Shown in pieces: positions 44,350 to 56,860 of a stretch of 64,000 nt of DNA. Source of the DNA: Botryotinia globosa (lineage: Eukaryota > Ascomycota > Leotiomycetes > Helotiales > Sclerotiniaceae); NCBI GenBank assembly GCA_014898425.1, contig RCSZ01000007.1:806001-870000 (forward strand), in the 5' to 3' direction. Under the pieces are notes generated by a model. The model saw only the letters and a list, made by a program, of their open reading frames with translations, had not been told where the DNA came from and did not search any database. Position 1 is the first letter of the stretch; the number at the start of each line of letters is the position of its first letter. A program made the translations under genes and the position numbers.

Positions 44350-47300
44350 ATGGCTGGCGAATTGTCAGAGAAACCCCAGACCGCGGGATCGGGGAGTCTG
44401 TCGTCCAGTAATGAGGGCTCATCCATATCTGAGCACGATTCCACACACAATCAAAAGGTTGGGGGAGGAGAAAAGGTTTCGCCAGCGGAAGAGAGTGATC
44501 TCTCGAAATTAGATACAAATATTATCAACGTTGCCCCCAATAAGGATGAGGATATTTACGCACATCTCCCTCCCCACGAGGCGGCAATATTAAAGCGCCA
44601 AGTCGAATTGCCAGAATTATCCTCGGGCGTTGGAAATTTGTATCGCTTCTCGACGACAAATGATATCATTATCATGGCTATCAGCGCCATCTGCAGTATC
44701 GCGGCGGGGGCTGCATTACCTTTGATGACGGTTATCTTCGGTCAATTGGCGGGAACCTTTGCAGACTACTTTGCAGGTGAATCCACGAGAGCTGATTTCG
44801 ATCATACCATTAACCACATGGTTCTCTACTTCATCTACCTAGCCATCGCTGAGTTCACCACCATCTACATTTCGACAGTCGGTTTCATCTACGTCGGTGA
44901 ACACATCAGCGGAAAGATCAGAGCACAATACTTGGCGGCTTGCTTGCGCATGAACATTGGTTTCTACGATAAATTAGGAAGCGGCGAGATTACCACGAGA
45001 ATCACGGCTGATACTAATTTGGTTCAAGATGGTATCTCCGAAAAGGTTGGCTTGACGATCAATGCCTTGGCTACATTTTTCACTGCTTTTGTCATCGGTT
45101 TCATCAAGTCATGGAAATTGACCCTTATTCTCACATCCACCGTTGCAGCTATCACCCTTATCATGGGAGGAGGCTCCAGGTGGATCGTCAAGTACAGCAA
45201 GCAATCTCTCGGGTCCTATGCTACCGGTGGATCTATCGCCGAAGAAGTTATTTCATCCGTCAGAAATGCCACTGCCTTTGGTACCCAAGACAAGCTCGCA
45301 CGTCAATATGACAAACATCTTGCTGAGGCTGAAAAATATGGCTACAAAACCAAGTTTTCTTTAGCTATCATGGTTGGAGGCATGTTTTTAGTCGTCTATC
45401 TTAACTATGGTCTAGCCTTCTGGATGGGATCCAGATTCCTCGTCAAGGGAGAGATCACTCTCTCCAACATTCTCACAATTTTGATGTCTATCATGATTGG
45501 AGCTTTTGCTTTTGGAAATGTTGCCCCTAATGCCCAGGCTTTCACTACTGCTATTTCCGCTGCCGCGAAGATCTTCAACACCATCGACCGTGTTTCTCCC
45601 TTGGATCCAACCTCTACTGAAGGTATCAAACTCGATCACGTAGAGGGAACTGTCGAATTGAAAAACATCAAGCACATCTATCCATCCAGACCTGAGGTCA
45701 CAATCATGGACGATGTCAGTTTGGTCATCCCTGCCGGTAAAATGACGGCTCTTGTCGGTGCATCTGGGTCTGGAAAAAGTACCATCGTGGGATTGGTGGA
45801 GAGATTCTACGATCCCGTTGGTGGCCAGGTTTTGATTGATGGGCACGATGTTAGTACTTTGAATTTGCGATGGTTGCGACAACAGATTTCCTTGGTCAGC
45901 CAAGAACCTACATTATTTGGAACCAGTATCTTTGAAAACATTCGACATGGACTTATCGGAACCAAGTTTGAACATGAAAACGAAGAACGTCAAAGAGAAT
46001 TGGTTATTGAAGCTTCCAAGATGGCCAACGCACATGACTTTGTTAGCGCTTTACCAGAAGGATACGAGACAAATGTTGGTGAAAGAGCTAGTTTACTTTC
46101 TGGAGGTCAAAAGCAACGTATTGCCATTGCAAGAGCTATGGTCAGCGACCCAAAGATTCTCCTACTCGATGAAGCTACTTCCGCTCTCGACACAAAATCT
46201 GAAGGTGTTGTACAAGCCGCTCTCGAGGTCGCTGCTGAAGGACGAACCACTATCACAATTGCTCATAGACTTTCCACCATCAAGGACGCTGACAACATTG
46301 TTGTCATGACTGAAGGACGCATCGTGGAACAAGGAACCCACAACGATTTACTTGCTCGACAAGGTGCTTACTATAGATTGATCGAAGCGCAGAAGATTGC
46401 TGAAACCAAAGAAATGTCTGCTGAGGAAGAGGCAGAGATTGACGCCAAAGATGATCAGCTCGTACGCAAAATGTCTAACAAGGTCGGAGGAATCGAATAC
46501 ACCGAGGATCCAGATGACAAGAATATTCTCAACAAGTTGATGCGAACATTGACAGAAAAATCCCAGTCCTCTCTCGCACTTCAAGGCAAGATCTCCCCAT
46601 CTGAACAACATGATTCATTGTGGACGTTGATTAAGTTGATCGCTTCGTTCAACAAAACTGAATGGAAATTCATGTTGGTCGGTTTATTCTTTTCCATCAT
46701 CTGCGGTGGAGGTAATCCAACTCAAGCCGTGTTCTTCGCCAAGAATATCATTTCGCTTTCCCATCCCGTTATTCCTGCCAATTTCCATACAATCAGGCAC
46801 GATGTCGATTTCTGGTCTTTGATGTACCTTATGTTGGCATTTGTTCAATTCATTGCGTTCTGTGGTCAGGGTATTGCTTTTGCTTTCTGCTCAGAGAGAC
46901 TCATCCACAGAGTCCGTGACCGTGCGTTTCGTACGATGCTTCGCCAGGATATTCAATACTTCGATCGGGAAGAACACACTGCAGGTGCTCTCACATCATT
47001 CTTGAGCACTGAGACGACTCACGTTGCAGGTTTATCTGGAGTCACATTGGGTACGCTCTTGACAGTCATTACTACTCTTATCGCCGCATGCGTGCTCTCT
47101 CTCGCTATTGCTTGGAAGTTGGCACTTGTATGTATCGCCACTATTCCTGTTTTACTTGGTTGTGGTTTCTTCAGATTCTGGCTCTTGGCTAGATTCCAAC
47201 AAAGAGCGAAGAAGGCATATGAGAAGAGTGCTAGTTATGCTTGTGAAGCAACTGGTGCGATCCGAACAGTTGCATCCTTGACTAGAGAAGACGATGTCCT

Positions 47301-48445
47301 CGCTCACTATACCGATTCCCTCAAGGCTCAAGAACAAAAGAGTCTGAGATCAATTTTGAAGTCTTCGTTGCTTTATGCTGCATCTCAATCTCTGATGTTC
47401 CTCTGTGTTGCACTTGGATTTTGGTATGGTGGCCAACGCATTGCCAACAAGGAATACACCATGTTCCAATTCTTCGTCTGTTTCTCGGCTGTCGTCTTTG
47501 GTGCCCAATCTGCTGGAACCATCTTTTCCTTCGCACGTAAGTTATTCTATCCATCCATCATCTGAAGTATCATGCTAATAAATCTTAGCGGACATGGGTA
47601 AAGCCAAGCAAGCCGCCCAGGAACTCAAGATTCTCTTTGATCTCAAACCCACCATTGACTCTTGGTCTGACGATGGAGAGCGTATGGAGTCCATGGAAGG
47701 ATATGTTGAGTTCCGTGATGTCCATTTTCGCTACCCCACTCGTCCAGAACAGCCAGTTCTCCGTGGTCTTGACCTTCAAGTCAAACCTGGACAATACGTT
47801 GCCTTGGTTGGTGCCTCCGGTTGCGGTAAATCCACCACCATCGCTCTTCTCGAACGTTTCTACGATCCTCTCGTTGGTGGTATCTACGTCGATGGCAAAG
47901 AAATTTCCACTTTGAATATCAACGATTACCGCTCACACATTGCTCTCGTATCTCAAGAACCAACCCTTTACCAAGGCACGATCCGTGAGAATATGCTTCT
48001 TGGAGCCGATCGCGAAGATGTTCCTGATTCCGAAATCGAGTTTGCATGTCGTGAAGCTAATATCTACGATTTCATCATGTCACTTCCGGATGGATTTTCT
48101 ACAATCGTCGGTTCCAAAGGAAGCATGTTGTCTGGTGGCCAAAAACAAAGAATTGCTATCGCTCGTGCTTTACTTCGTGATCCCAAGATCTTGTTGTTGG
48201 ATGAGGCTACCAGTGCTTTGGATTCGGAGAGTGAACATGTTGTGCAAGCAGCATTAGACAAGGCGGCAAAGGGAAGAACTACAATTGCCGTTGCGCATAG
48301 ATTGAGTACAATTCAAAAGGCGGATTGTATCTATGTTTTCGATCAAGGAAGAGTCGTAGAGAGTGGTACACATGCAGAACTTATTCACAAGGGAGGTAGA
48401 TACTCGGAGTTGGTCAACTTGCAGAGTCTGGGAAGACATAAGTAA
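44350..48445 (+). CDS. full-size ABCB (MDR/P-glycoprotein-type) transporter
   Basis: Predicted 1347-residue transporter from exons 44350-47536 and 47589-48445. Layout: N-terminal polar leader (about 90 residues), six-helix membrane domain 1, NBD1 with Walker A GASGSGKST (about 470), signature LSGGQKQR (about 580) and Walker B ILLLDEATSALD (about 603), a charged linker, membrane domain 2, then NBD2 with GASGCGKST (about 1135), LSGGQKQR (about 1243) and ILLLDEATSALD (about 1263). Both sites look catalytically complete. This fits the fungal Pmd1/MDR1 group that exports hydrophobic drugs, fungicides and plant metabolites at the plasma membrane; the a-factor exporter Ste6 is a less likely alternative. 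The single intron splits the segment just before NBD2. A long repeat-rich upstream region precedes it. Confidence 0.93.
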
Positions 48446-48979
48446 AGAAATTATGGGACTTTGGGAGAGAAAGGGAATGTTTGATATGGAAAAGGGATTT
48501 GAACTTTTTTGAAATGCATATTAACGGTTGCAGATGTGATCAGCGTTACGCAGAGATACCTCATGGGAGTTTTTACCTCTTTTTCACTTTCTAATGGGGT
48601 CATGAGACCATAGATAGAAAAGGGTCTTTTTTTTGGCAATGCCATGGCGTTTTTGGGGTGAGGGTGGGCCGGGTGATTATATTAGGCTTGAGCATCATGG
48701 CTTGATATAAGATGGGATTGGAATTTGGCTATAGATTTGGAGATGGACATGATAGATGGTGAGAAAGAGATGATTGGAAACATGGATTGATTGATTGATT
48801 CATGATGGCATGGGATGAGATCGAATGGAATGGAATGGAATGTGGCGAGGATAGAAATGTATCTGATGATATTACACTACTCACTACTTTTTTACATAGT
48901 ATAGAATAGAATCAAATGAAAATATCTTCTCTTTATAAATTGGTTCATAGATTTGTAGTATGCTTGTGTGATTTAATGG

Positions 48980-49021
48980 ATAATGATGATGATAATGATG
49001 ATAATGATGATGATAATGATA
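48980..49021. repeat. GATGATAAT-type microsatellite
   Basis: Mixed GAT and GATAAT units. Confidence 0.8.
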
Positions 49022-49717
49022 AAAAATTACTAATTATATCATCAATATACATATATAGAGCTTCCGAAAATCAATCTCATCATTCTATATAACAATAAAC
49101 CCATCCATACATCAAGCGATCATCTCATCCTCGATAACAGGAGAAGAATCTGATCACATGGGGAGGGAGAGAGAGAGAGAGAGATGTAATGACCATCTTC
49201 CATTTAATATCAAATCAACTACAGAGGATTCAAAGTGCGATCTGTTGAATACATCAATATATAAATCTGATTAGTATTTATTGATAGAGTAATAGAATAT
49301 TATTCCTTATATAATTAATCAATTAAATTAAAAGCGAGCTCCAGATATATAGTTGATCATATTGCTTATAAGCTGCTACTTGAATCCCATTACAATCTCA
49401 CATCTAGTTCAAACCCCTATATAGTATATATAAGAATTTTTTCTTCTTCAATTCTCTTTCTATATCCCTTACCCTACACCTTATTTATATCTTATACCTC
49501 GATATAAACATAAACCCTTCAAATCCCTCTCCTCAACTCCATCAACTCACTCATTTCTAGTTTATAACTCCCCACCCTCATTAATATTTCCCTCTTTCCC
49601 CCTCTCTACACTTTAATTAAATACTATAATATTTTAAATAAATTCTTCGGAATCTTTATATCAATATATATCTTTACTAATATACTTCAACTTTTCTAAT
49701 CTTTTAAATATTATATT

Positions 49718-49882
49718 TGTTGGTTCGAAAAGAATACAGAAGACTTAGCACCTACGTAATGTAGGTTCTATATATCTAATTATATTCTATCTAAAGAGCT
49801 AGTTAAATAGGAAAGTAATAGGCCTTATATAGACACTACTGAAAGAGCTAGTCTCTTTCGTATTCGCTTAATCCTTTCAATA
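49718..49882 (+). mobile_element. ~165-bp MITE family, copy A
   Basis: Member of a four-copy repeat family in this window. It begins TTGGTTCGAAAAGAATAC and ends CGCTTAATCCTTTCAATA. Its inner core CTATCTAAAGAGCTAGTTAA is shared with copy D. It differs from copy D mostly by C-to-T and G-to-A changes. No coding capacity. Confidence 0.8.
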
Positions 49883-50289
49883 TATAGAAATATATTTCAA
49901 GTTTGATATATTAATTTTCAATATGGATTTTTAGTCTAACTTATTTTATGTTAAATATTTTATTAATATATTATAGTTTCATATTTTCTTATCAATATTA
50001 GTTAAACTATATTGGAATACGTGACTATGAAGGAGTTACATTCTAATCTCATTTTTATATGAAATGTATATATAGAATAGAATATATATATAACTTGGAA
50101 ATGCTTTCTTCATATAAAAAAAGCAAGCAATAATATAATACTATTTTAACTCTATATACTTTTACATATATATCCTCTTACTAAATCAATTTAATAAATT
50201 AAAAGATAATAAAATAAGTAATAAATAGTTTTTTAATTATTAGAATCAATACGAGTTGACGACTAATATAAAATATAGATATAGGCTTA

Positions 50290-50450
50290 TTATAAGACTT
50301 TTCATTAATTCCTTTAAAATCTCTTTTAATAGTGTTTATATAAGCTTTACTACTTTCCTATATAGCTAGCTCTTTAGATAGAATATAATTAGATATATAA
50401 AATCTATAATAAGTAGGTGCTATATCTTTCATATTTTTCTCGAATCAATA
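50290..50450 (-). mobile_element. ~165-bp MITE family, copy B (inverted, decayed)
   Basis: Reverse-strand copy, recognisable by TAGCTCTTTAGATAGAATAT and the end TTCTCGAATCAATA. Its left edge is eroded, so that boundary is uncertain. Confidence 0.6.
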
Positions 50451-50660
50451 TTAAGTTTAAGATATATAGCTTTGAAATGAAAATGTATTTTCAGACTTAG
50501 GGTGTGTTTGGATCGATTTTCGATTTATCTTATAAGATTTTTAAAATGATAAGGGTATTTAGATTAATATATTTAAATGATATTTAAGTAATATTAAAAA
50601 ACAACTATATAAATAAAGAAAATTCATTTTAAAGGAATGATTTCAATATAAAGACAATTA

Positions 50661-50825
50661 TATTAAAAGAATTAAGTGAATGCGAAAGAGACTAGCTTTT
50701 TCAATAGTACTTATATAAGGCCTACTACTTTCTCATTTAGTTAATTCTTTAAATAGAATATAATTAGATATATAGGATCTATAATATGTGAGTGCTACGT
50801 CTTTCGTATTCTTCTCAAACCAATA
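50661..50825 (-). mobile_element. ~165-bp MITE family, copy C (inverted)
   Basis: Reverse-strand copy inside the outer Harbinger-like element. It runs from TATTAAAAGAATTAAG to TCTCAAACCAATA and matches copy D along its length. Confidence 0.75.
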
Positions 50826-50866
50826 ATAATAGGTGTAGATAATAATGAAGATTTGATAAAGAATTA

Positions 50867-51160
50867 GAGCCTGTTTGAATCGTTTTTTTAATTTGTTGAC
50901 AAATGTTATCAAATTCTAATAACAGTTATATTATAGATTTGACGAGGCTTAATAAGGCTATTATATAAATTTTCAAAATTTGTAAATTTATATTTTGTAG
51001 TTTTTTATAGCTCAACATAAGTATTCAGCAAATCACTTTTATTTATTTATTATCAATATAAATTATTGATCAATATTTATATTCGGTAAATATCTATTTA
51101 GACTTATATTGCTAATAAATATAGTTCTACATCACCTAAAAAATCGATTCGAACAGACTT
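50867..51160. mobile_element. inner Harbinger/Tourist-like MITE with TTA target duplication
   Basis: A 294 bp element with termini GAGCCTGTTTGAATCG (left) and, reverse-complemented, AAGTCTGTTCGAATCG (right), followed by T-runs. TTA flanks both ends (50864-50866 and 51161-51163). The termini resemble those of the surrounding 890 bp element, so one relative inserted into another. Confidence 0.7.
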
Positions 51161-52511
51161 TTAGTTGTAAAGCTTTAAAAAGCTGCTTTACAATTAATAT
51201 ATAATAATCTTAAAAGCATTTGCTACTTTAATTTATTAGGATTATTAGAAATCAAATAATTCCTAATAATTTATTTTACAATCTTAAACATTTAATAAAT
51301 CTATTATTTGAATTCATTAAACATTATATATTAAATAAATAAAATCTAATAATTAAAATAAATTGAAATAAATCGATTCGAATATACTCTTAAAAATATT
51401 TAATTTCTTCGAAATCAATAATCTAAATCCTTTTTAAAGAATTAATTTATATAATAAAAATTAAATTAATTAAAAGATCTTTAGAATATATATATTTCAA
51501 TTAGAATTGTAATAATAATAAATTTCAAAAGGGGGGTGCTTATTTTATTGAAATATTATTATTTGAAAACCTTACTTTTCAACTTTCAAAATTGTATTTT
51601 TATATAATCTAATAGAATTATAATAACAAAAATTATATTAAAATAATAAGAAAATTCAACTTTATAAAATGAATCTATAACGAAGTGATACAATAATTAT
51701 ATATCTTAAAATGTAATCTGAGGATGAGATAATATATAATAATGAGGATATAAAAGCACCTTATAATAAGACTAGGTGGTCTTCTCTTTTTACTTTACTT
51801 AGATGCCACTTTTGGGGAATTCCGGTACATCGCAGGAATAAATCACACAATTTCAGGCGAATGAGAGGTTGAATATTGGTGGTGAGTAGAAAGCGGGTGA
51901 TTGTCCACTAAGGCTTCATTGGGCCTAGCGCAGTAATGCCTTATCCTCCTTATCTTCATAACGTTTTCCATTTTGTATCACCAGAGCAAGCATCGAGAAG
52001 CTCTAAGATGGCAATATTACATTTTCAACCGCTTCCACCGAAAAGAGTTAATTTCATCGCAGGAAATATCGAGGCTTCTTGACATGGATGGATAAATGCC
52101 GAAGGGAACCTCCCCCTTGAGAGACAACGCGACTTTATCGCCATCGATATGGTTTCTTGCGTGATTGATCTCTGGACCTCGACGCAGAAGTATAAAGTAC
52201 ATAGGATTCCCATTTCTAAGACTCATTTGGTTCTTTTTTTACACGTTTATTCCGCTTTATCAGCACATTGAAGAATGCATAGTTGTTATCAAATGCATTG
52301 ATTTTGTGATGAAGTTAAAATGGTAGGCCATTACAATATTAAGTGGGAAGAATTAATTTTAAACACCCAGCGGTCATACACATCAATCTCATTTCCTTTT
52401 CCAGCTTCCAGCTTCCAGCTTCCAGACCCTATTCCAAACTTTCCAAGCCATCCAAACCTTAACATTCCATCATTATTACATCCTTCATATCCTTATCATT
52501 GATCCAATCAC

Positions 52512-53209
52512 TTAGAAGGCAAAGGCAGCGGCGACACCGAGAAAAAGAGCACCTGCAAAGCTAGCTTTAACTTGGGCTCCAGCGCCGGTGTATGGGACTG
52601 TTGATGAGGTAGGTGATGGACCAGTAGCGGTGGCGTTGGAACCAGAGCCACCAGTTGGTGCAGCTACACCCGAGGTGACTGTGGTCGCGACAACAGATGA
52701 TACTGGAGTGGAGGCTTGGGAAGAGACGGGAGTGGAGGCTTGGGAAGAGGCGGGAGTGGAGGCTTGGGAAGAGGCGGGAGTGGAGGCAGCAGTGGAAGAG
52801 ACAACAGGTGACGACTCGGCAGCGGATGAAGAAGGAGCGGCAGCAGAGCTGCTAGTTTCGACGGCCGAAGAAGTTGGTGCAGCAGATGAGGCTGGAAGAG
52901 CAGCACATGCGGCAGCAGCGGCAGCTGGAACGGCTAAACTGAAGTCAGTTCGATCGATTTGAAGCTCAAAATATACTACTTACTCAAAGCGACGGTGATA
53001 TCACAAGAACTGATGACACAGGTTGTAGCAGCTTTTTGGATACTCGAGACGTTGTCAGGTAGACATTGGCAAGCTTTATCAGTAGCTCCACAGGTGGTTT
53101 CTGATTTAACTGCATCATCAATACAAGGTTGTGCGCAAGCTGGAATCCCGCTGTCTTGAGCGAGAGCCAAGCTGGCAAGAGCCAAGACTGAGACGATAGT
53201 GAATTGCAT
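52512..53209 (-). CDS. CFEM-domain GPI-anchored cell-wall/secreted protein
   Basis: Predicted 215-residue protein from exon 1 53209-52984 and exon 2 52933-52512. It starts with a signal peptide (MQFTIVSVLALASLALA, cut before QDSG). The CFEM domain follows with eight Cys in family spacing (ACAQPC, TTCG, KACQC, TTC, SSC, then AAAC after the junction), including the Asp two residues before the fourth Cys. A long Ser/Thr/Ala/Pro region holds four ASTPxSSQ-type repeats. The hydrophobic C-terminus (ASFAGALFLGVAAAFAF) is a GPI signal. CFEM proteins bind haem or iron, or act in adhesion and host interaction. The first acceptor in the intron (TTCAG) gives an immediate stop; the next (TTTAG, 6 bp on) keeps frame, so that one was used. 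Sits next to AT-rich islands. Confidence 0.88.
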
Positions 53210-53351
53210 TTTGATGGTTACTTTGGTATGAGGATTGCCTTAAAAACGAGTGGTTGGCAACAAAAATGATTGACGATATACAGAGAGTCTTGATGTTTGA
53301 TTTTAAAAGACGGTTGGAGAAGTAAGTAACCCAGAACTGCAGATGACCGCA

Positions 53352-53359
53352 CTTATATA
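53352..53359 (-). promoter_or_regulatory. probable TATA box of the CFEM gene
   Basis: TATATAAG on the minus strand about 145 bp upstream of the start codon. Confidence 0.45.
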
Positions 53360-54373
53360 TCTGTGAACAAGTCTAATACGGGAGTCAATTTAGGAAGACA
53401 TGGTATAATGTCTAATTACTCCACACTCTGTAGTAAATGACCAGCCAAGAGACAACCAACAGTTTGTTTCCTATTTTGTAGCAATACCCGTCAATGGTGC
53501 CAACGAGCGACAAACAGGGTATCGAGTCAGCTTGGAGAAACCCGGCCACTTGTGCGGAGAACGCTGTTCGATCAAAAAGTAGGATCAACAAGCTCCAGAG
53601 AGCTTGAATTACGGCAAGGGGGTGTCCAACATGTCCACTAAAGATATAGCAAGTGTTACATACTTAGGGCAATGTATCGCAGTGATTGGGCATGGCTAAT
53701 ATCGATCAATCAAATTTTAAGATGCAGGAACGACATCACTGACATTTACTGCCGAAAGAGCCTTCCAATGGCACCTACTATTTCAACTATTTCGATTGTG
53801 GCCAATATTCAAAGTTCGTATTCCTCTTATTATACTACAGAAAATGTAGAGGCGGGAATATTTATTGGACTCAATATGATTGGGGCAAAGTCTTGAGATT
53901 CTGGGGTATGACAAGGATGATTATGCACAGTCTGGGGTAATACGCCAACCAACCTATACAGAGTACTACACTACACTTTACTAACCATATCGGCAAATTT
54001 CTTCCGATACCGAGGAAGACATCTTTTTGACATCTGATCTTACTTGCAAGTAAGAAGTTACCACTCAAGCCACTCGCAGCCACCAAAGCCTCTGGGTCAC
54101 TTTCAAGGTTCCTACCGAAGTTACGAATTTAAGCTATTGCTTCTCTCGAGGAAAAATCCCGCTCTTCCCCCTTTGCAGCATTTTTGTAGCGAATATTCTC
54201 CGATTGCATGCAGTCATCCGAATACCAAAGATTTGACATTGAGTTTTCCTTTGAAGCAAGGCTTCGCAGCGTACATACATAAACAAGAGTCTGGTTGAAG
54301 CTGACAAGGACGAAAGAGACTGAAATTAAAACCCCTCAATGTTGTTTGACAAATTAAATTGGAGGAAAAGATT

Positions 54374-54404
54374 CACCACCACCACCACCACCACCACCAC
54401 CACC
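54374..54404. repeat. (CAC)n microsatellite
   Basis: About ten CAC units; read on the minus strand as poly-Trp in one frame. Confidence 0.9.
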
Positions 54405-56860
54405 AACAATCAATCGGTCCTAAGTCTGTGCAAGTGTACACTTTCGGAAATCTCAACAGATCCCTAATGAAAATCCTGTGCCGGGGTCCTAACATATTGC
54501 GTTGATTTCTATTCACGGCACGAATCAAATCTTCGTTTTCAGAAATCATATCGGAAATCATCCTAGTTGCTAAGCGTAAACTAGAAGAGATTCTTATCGA
54601 ATCAAGAAGGTATCATGCGACCTTTTAGTTTCTATTATATAATTGCAACTTAGATCTACGATCATTGGTCAACTTCTGAACAGCATTAATAATTTACATA
54701 CCATGGCATTGGACTTTAATGACGGTTGTGATTCCTAGAAAGATGTTAATCTTGGAGAGCATACGAAGTACGAGTTTTCGTCGAATACGATCGCGCACAA
54801 TGAGTTGTTACATTGCTTGTGCCTGATCTACAGTTACAGTCTGTGTTAGCTGACCAAAATAGTTCAGGGCTTCACGGAGAAGCCCGAGCAACGTGAGCGA
54901 AGAAGCAGGATATTGGAATGTCGACCTTGAGTTAATTTCACATGTCAAATCAACTTGTTGTTGGAATCTTTCGGTACGAAGTGATTCTTCTGCAAAAAAA
55001 TCATTTATCAGTATTGTTGTTGAGGTTTACTTTCGATTCCTAAATACCGTAGTTGCACAGACAACTCGCTATGTTTGAATTTTGACCAAACCAACCATCA
55101 GACGTTCCACCATCAGTACGTCTCAAAGCTCGAGCACTTGTCGCTTTGAAATTGCACTGGTTTTGAAAATTCCCGATATATTACTTCCATCGTTCTAGCC
55201 AATTATTATCCCCTTGGTTCTGTCTGTCTAACCTTCGTCCTCTCCGCCAGTTGTCGGACGATGCACATCAATCGCATACCAATTCAAAACACACAAATCG
55301 CCGAACTCCTGGTATCAAACAAACAAACGTCAATTGTATCGGGATTCGGGATATACTACCACGAAATCGATGTGTGGCATCCTCCTGTACTCTGTTAGTG
55401 ACGATGTATTTGATGCCAGGACAGTGTACAAACATTATTGCTTGGGCGAGTTTGATTACAACTCAGCTAGCCATGTTATTGTTCTATACTTGATCTCGAA
55501 ATATTTCCATCGAACATCTTTGCGTATCCGCGAGGAGATTCACGACCAGAACGGAGCAGTCCAATGGAGGTGTCTTTCAGAGTAATAAGACTACCAACTG
55601 GTTTGCTCTTCCTTATTCCCTTGAACCATGCGGTCCCTTTTTTTATTGGCTGACTTCGCCATGTCATACTATTTTCCTTGTTCTGCTCAGTGCTTTATAA
55701 CGTTAGCATTCCATCTTTGCTTCGATATAAGTGTTGCTGTATATACTTTGCTGAGTATGGTACAATGCCATATTGCTTGAAGAATTTGTTCTTTTGTGAT
55801 AATTTCCTTTGCATAACTATTTCGCTGCTAACAGAAAAGGATCTTGTAAGATTCGTATCTACGGTAGATCTCACGTTCAAATCGTGTCGCGCGCCGTCGT
55901 TACCAGTTGACTCATATCGACCACCTTGATTTGAACAAGTGGACTGATTTGAACGCATGGATCGAAATTGGAAGGATGGTCTATTAGGCATCTCGATTAT
56001 TGTCGATCTTTGGTATAAAGTTATTGGAAAAAGCCAACGAGAGGGTCGTTTTTTGAGAAACTTCGAGGATGGATAAGCAAATATTCTCACCTGGTGTCTT
56101 GTGCAGGTAGTGAAAAGCTACCCTGAAAAAGGTTCCACCACACATAGGTCTCGCCAACAAAACACAGACCCTTCGAAACCCATCGTGTCTGTAGCAACAC
56201 AGTATAATAGCATGATATTATCACTTATTGCATGATAGTGCACCGTCGTCTTAATCTTTGGACCACTGGTGGACCCCTCTTATTTGCTGACAGAGCGGAT
56301 AAGGCGGAGTCTGTGCATTCCGGTGCATGGTTCCCTCGACGAATTTTGAGGGCCAAGGTCCTTTTCAAACAGTTTAGCATCTCATGTATTCATGCCAAAG
56401 CTTTCACAGACGAATTACAATCCACCTGTCAGATATAAAATTTCCGATCTCTCTCACAAAATGTTTCGTTTCTTGTTTGAATAGTAGATTTCCGTCCCAT
56501 AACGAACCTCTGTATCGAATTGCATTAAAGAATTCTTACGTGGACTGTTGAATAATGAAAGTGCATTATGGTCCGTGTATTTGGTTCGAGAATTGTATTT
56601 TTTCTTCGCTTCTCGTTAGCACTGACCGATGTGGTAAGAAGTGCGAGTATGGATTGAATCGATAGGTTTGTCTGTCGTCGTAATCTATTGATTGACCTCT
56701 TGACTTTTGCATCTTTTCCTTCACTTAATTTTTCTTTTCCTGTTCACTGTATGAAGCGCCCTTGATGGGCCAGCTAACGACTCATCAATTCTCTAATGTT
56801 ATTTTTTCTGCGATGCTAGGTGGAGGACATGGATTTTCCTTCTGAATTCTTAAAAGCAAC

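Larger units (their letters stand above)
50500..51389. mobile_element. outer Harbinger/Tourist-like MITE with TTA target duplication
   Basis: An 890 bp AT-rich element. Left terminus GGGTGTGTTTGGATCGATTT (from 50500) pairs with the right terminus (51370-51389), whose reverse complement is GAGTATATTCGAATCGATTT; all differences are transitions. TTA lies directly on both sides (50497-50499 and 51390-51392). A 3 bp TTA duplication with a GGG/GAG start is the mark of PIF/Harbinger and Tourist elements. It carries an inner related element and a copy of the 165 bp family, both as insertions. No transposase is readable. Confidence 0.7.
48446..52511. other. intergenic: transporter 3' flank, then AT-rich decayed island
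   Basis: To about 49.2 kb this is ordinary 3' flank with microsatellites. From there to about 51.8 kb the DNA is extremely AT-rich with stop codons in all frames, the appearance of RIP-mutated transposons. From 51.8 kb composition returns to normal. No gene supported. Confidence 0.7.
53210..56860. other. long intergenic region
   Basis: About 3.65 kb of normal composition without a convincing gene. Several open frames of 60-131 codons (for example 55251-55585 plus, 55695-56090 minus) overlap one another, lack family features and have no clear splice joins. A (CAC)n run lies at 54374-54404. It may hold decayed genes or non-coding transcripts. Confidence 0.45.

Noticed and set aside
49718..50450. 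MITE copies A and B as the two ends of one long-terminus element
   Set aside because: Copies C and D occur alone, so independent insertion is simpler; left open for a genome search.
55695..56090. 131-codon minus open frame
   Set aside because: ATG-started but no domain, no neighbouring exon and basic composition typical of chance frames; kept as non-coding.
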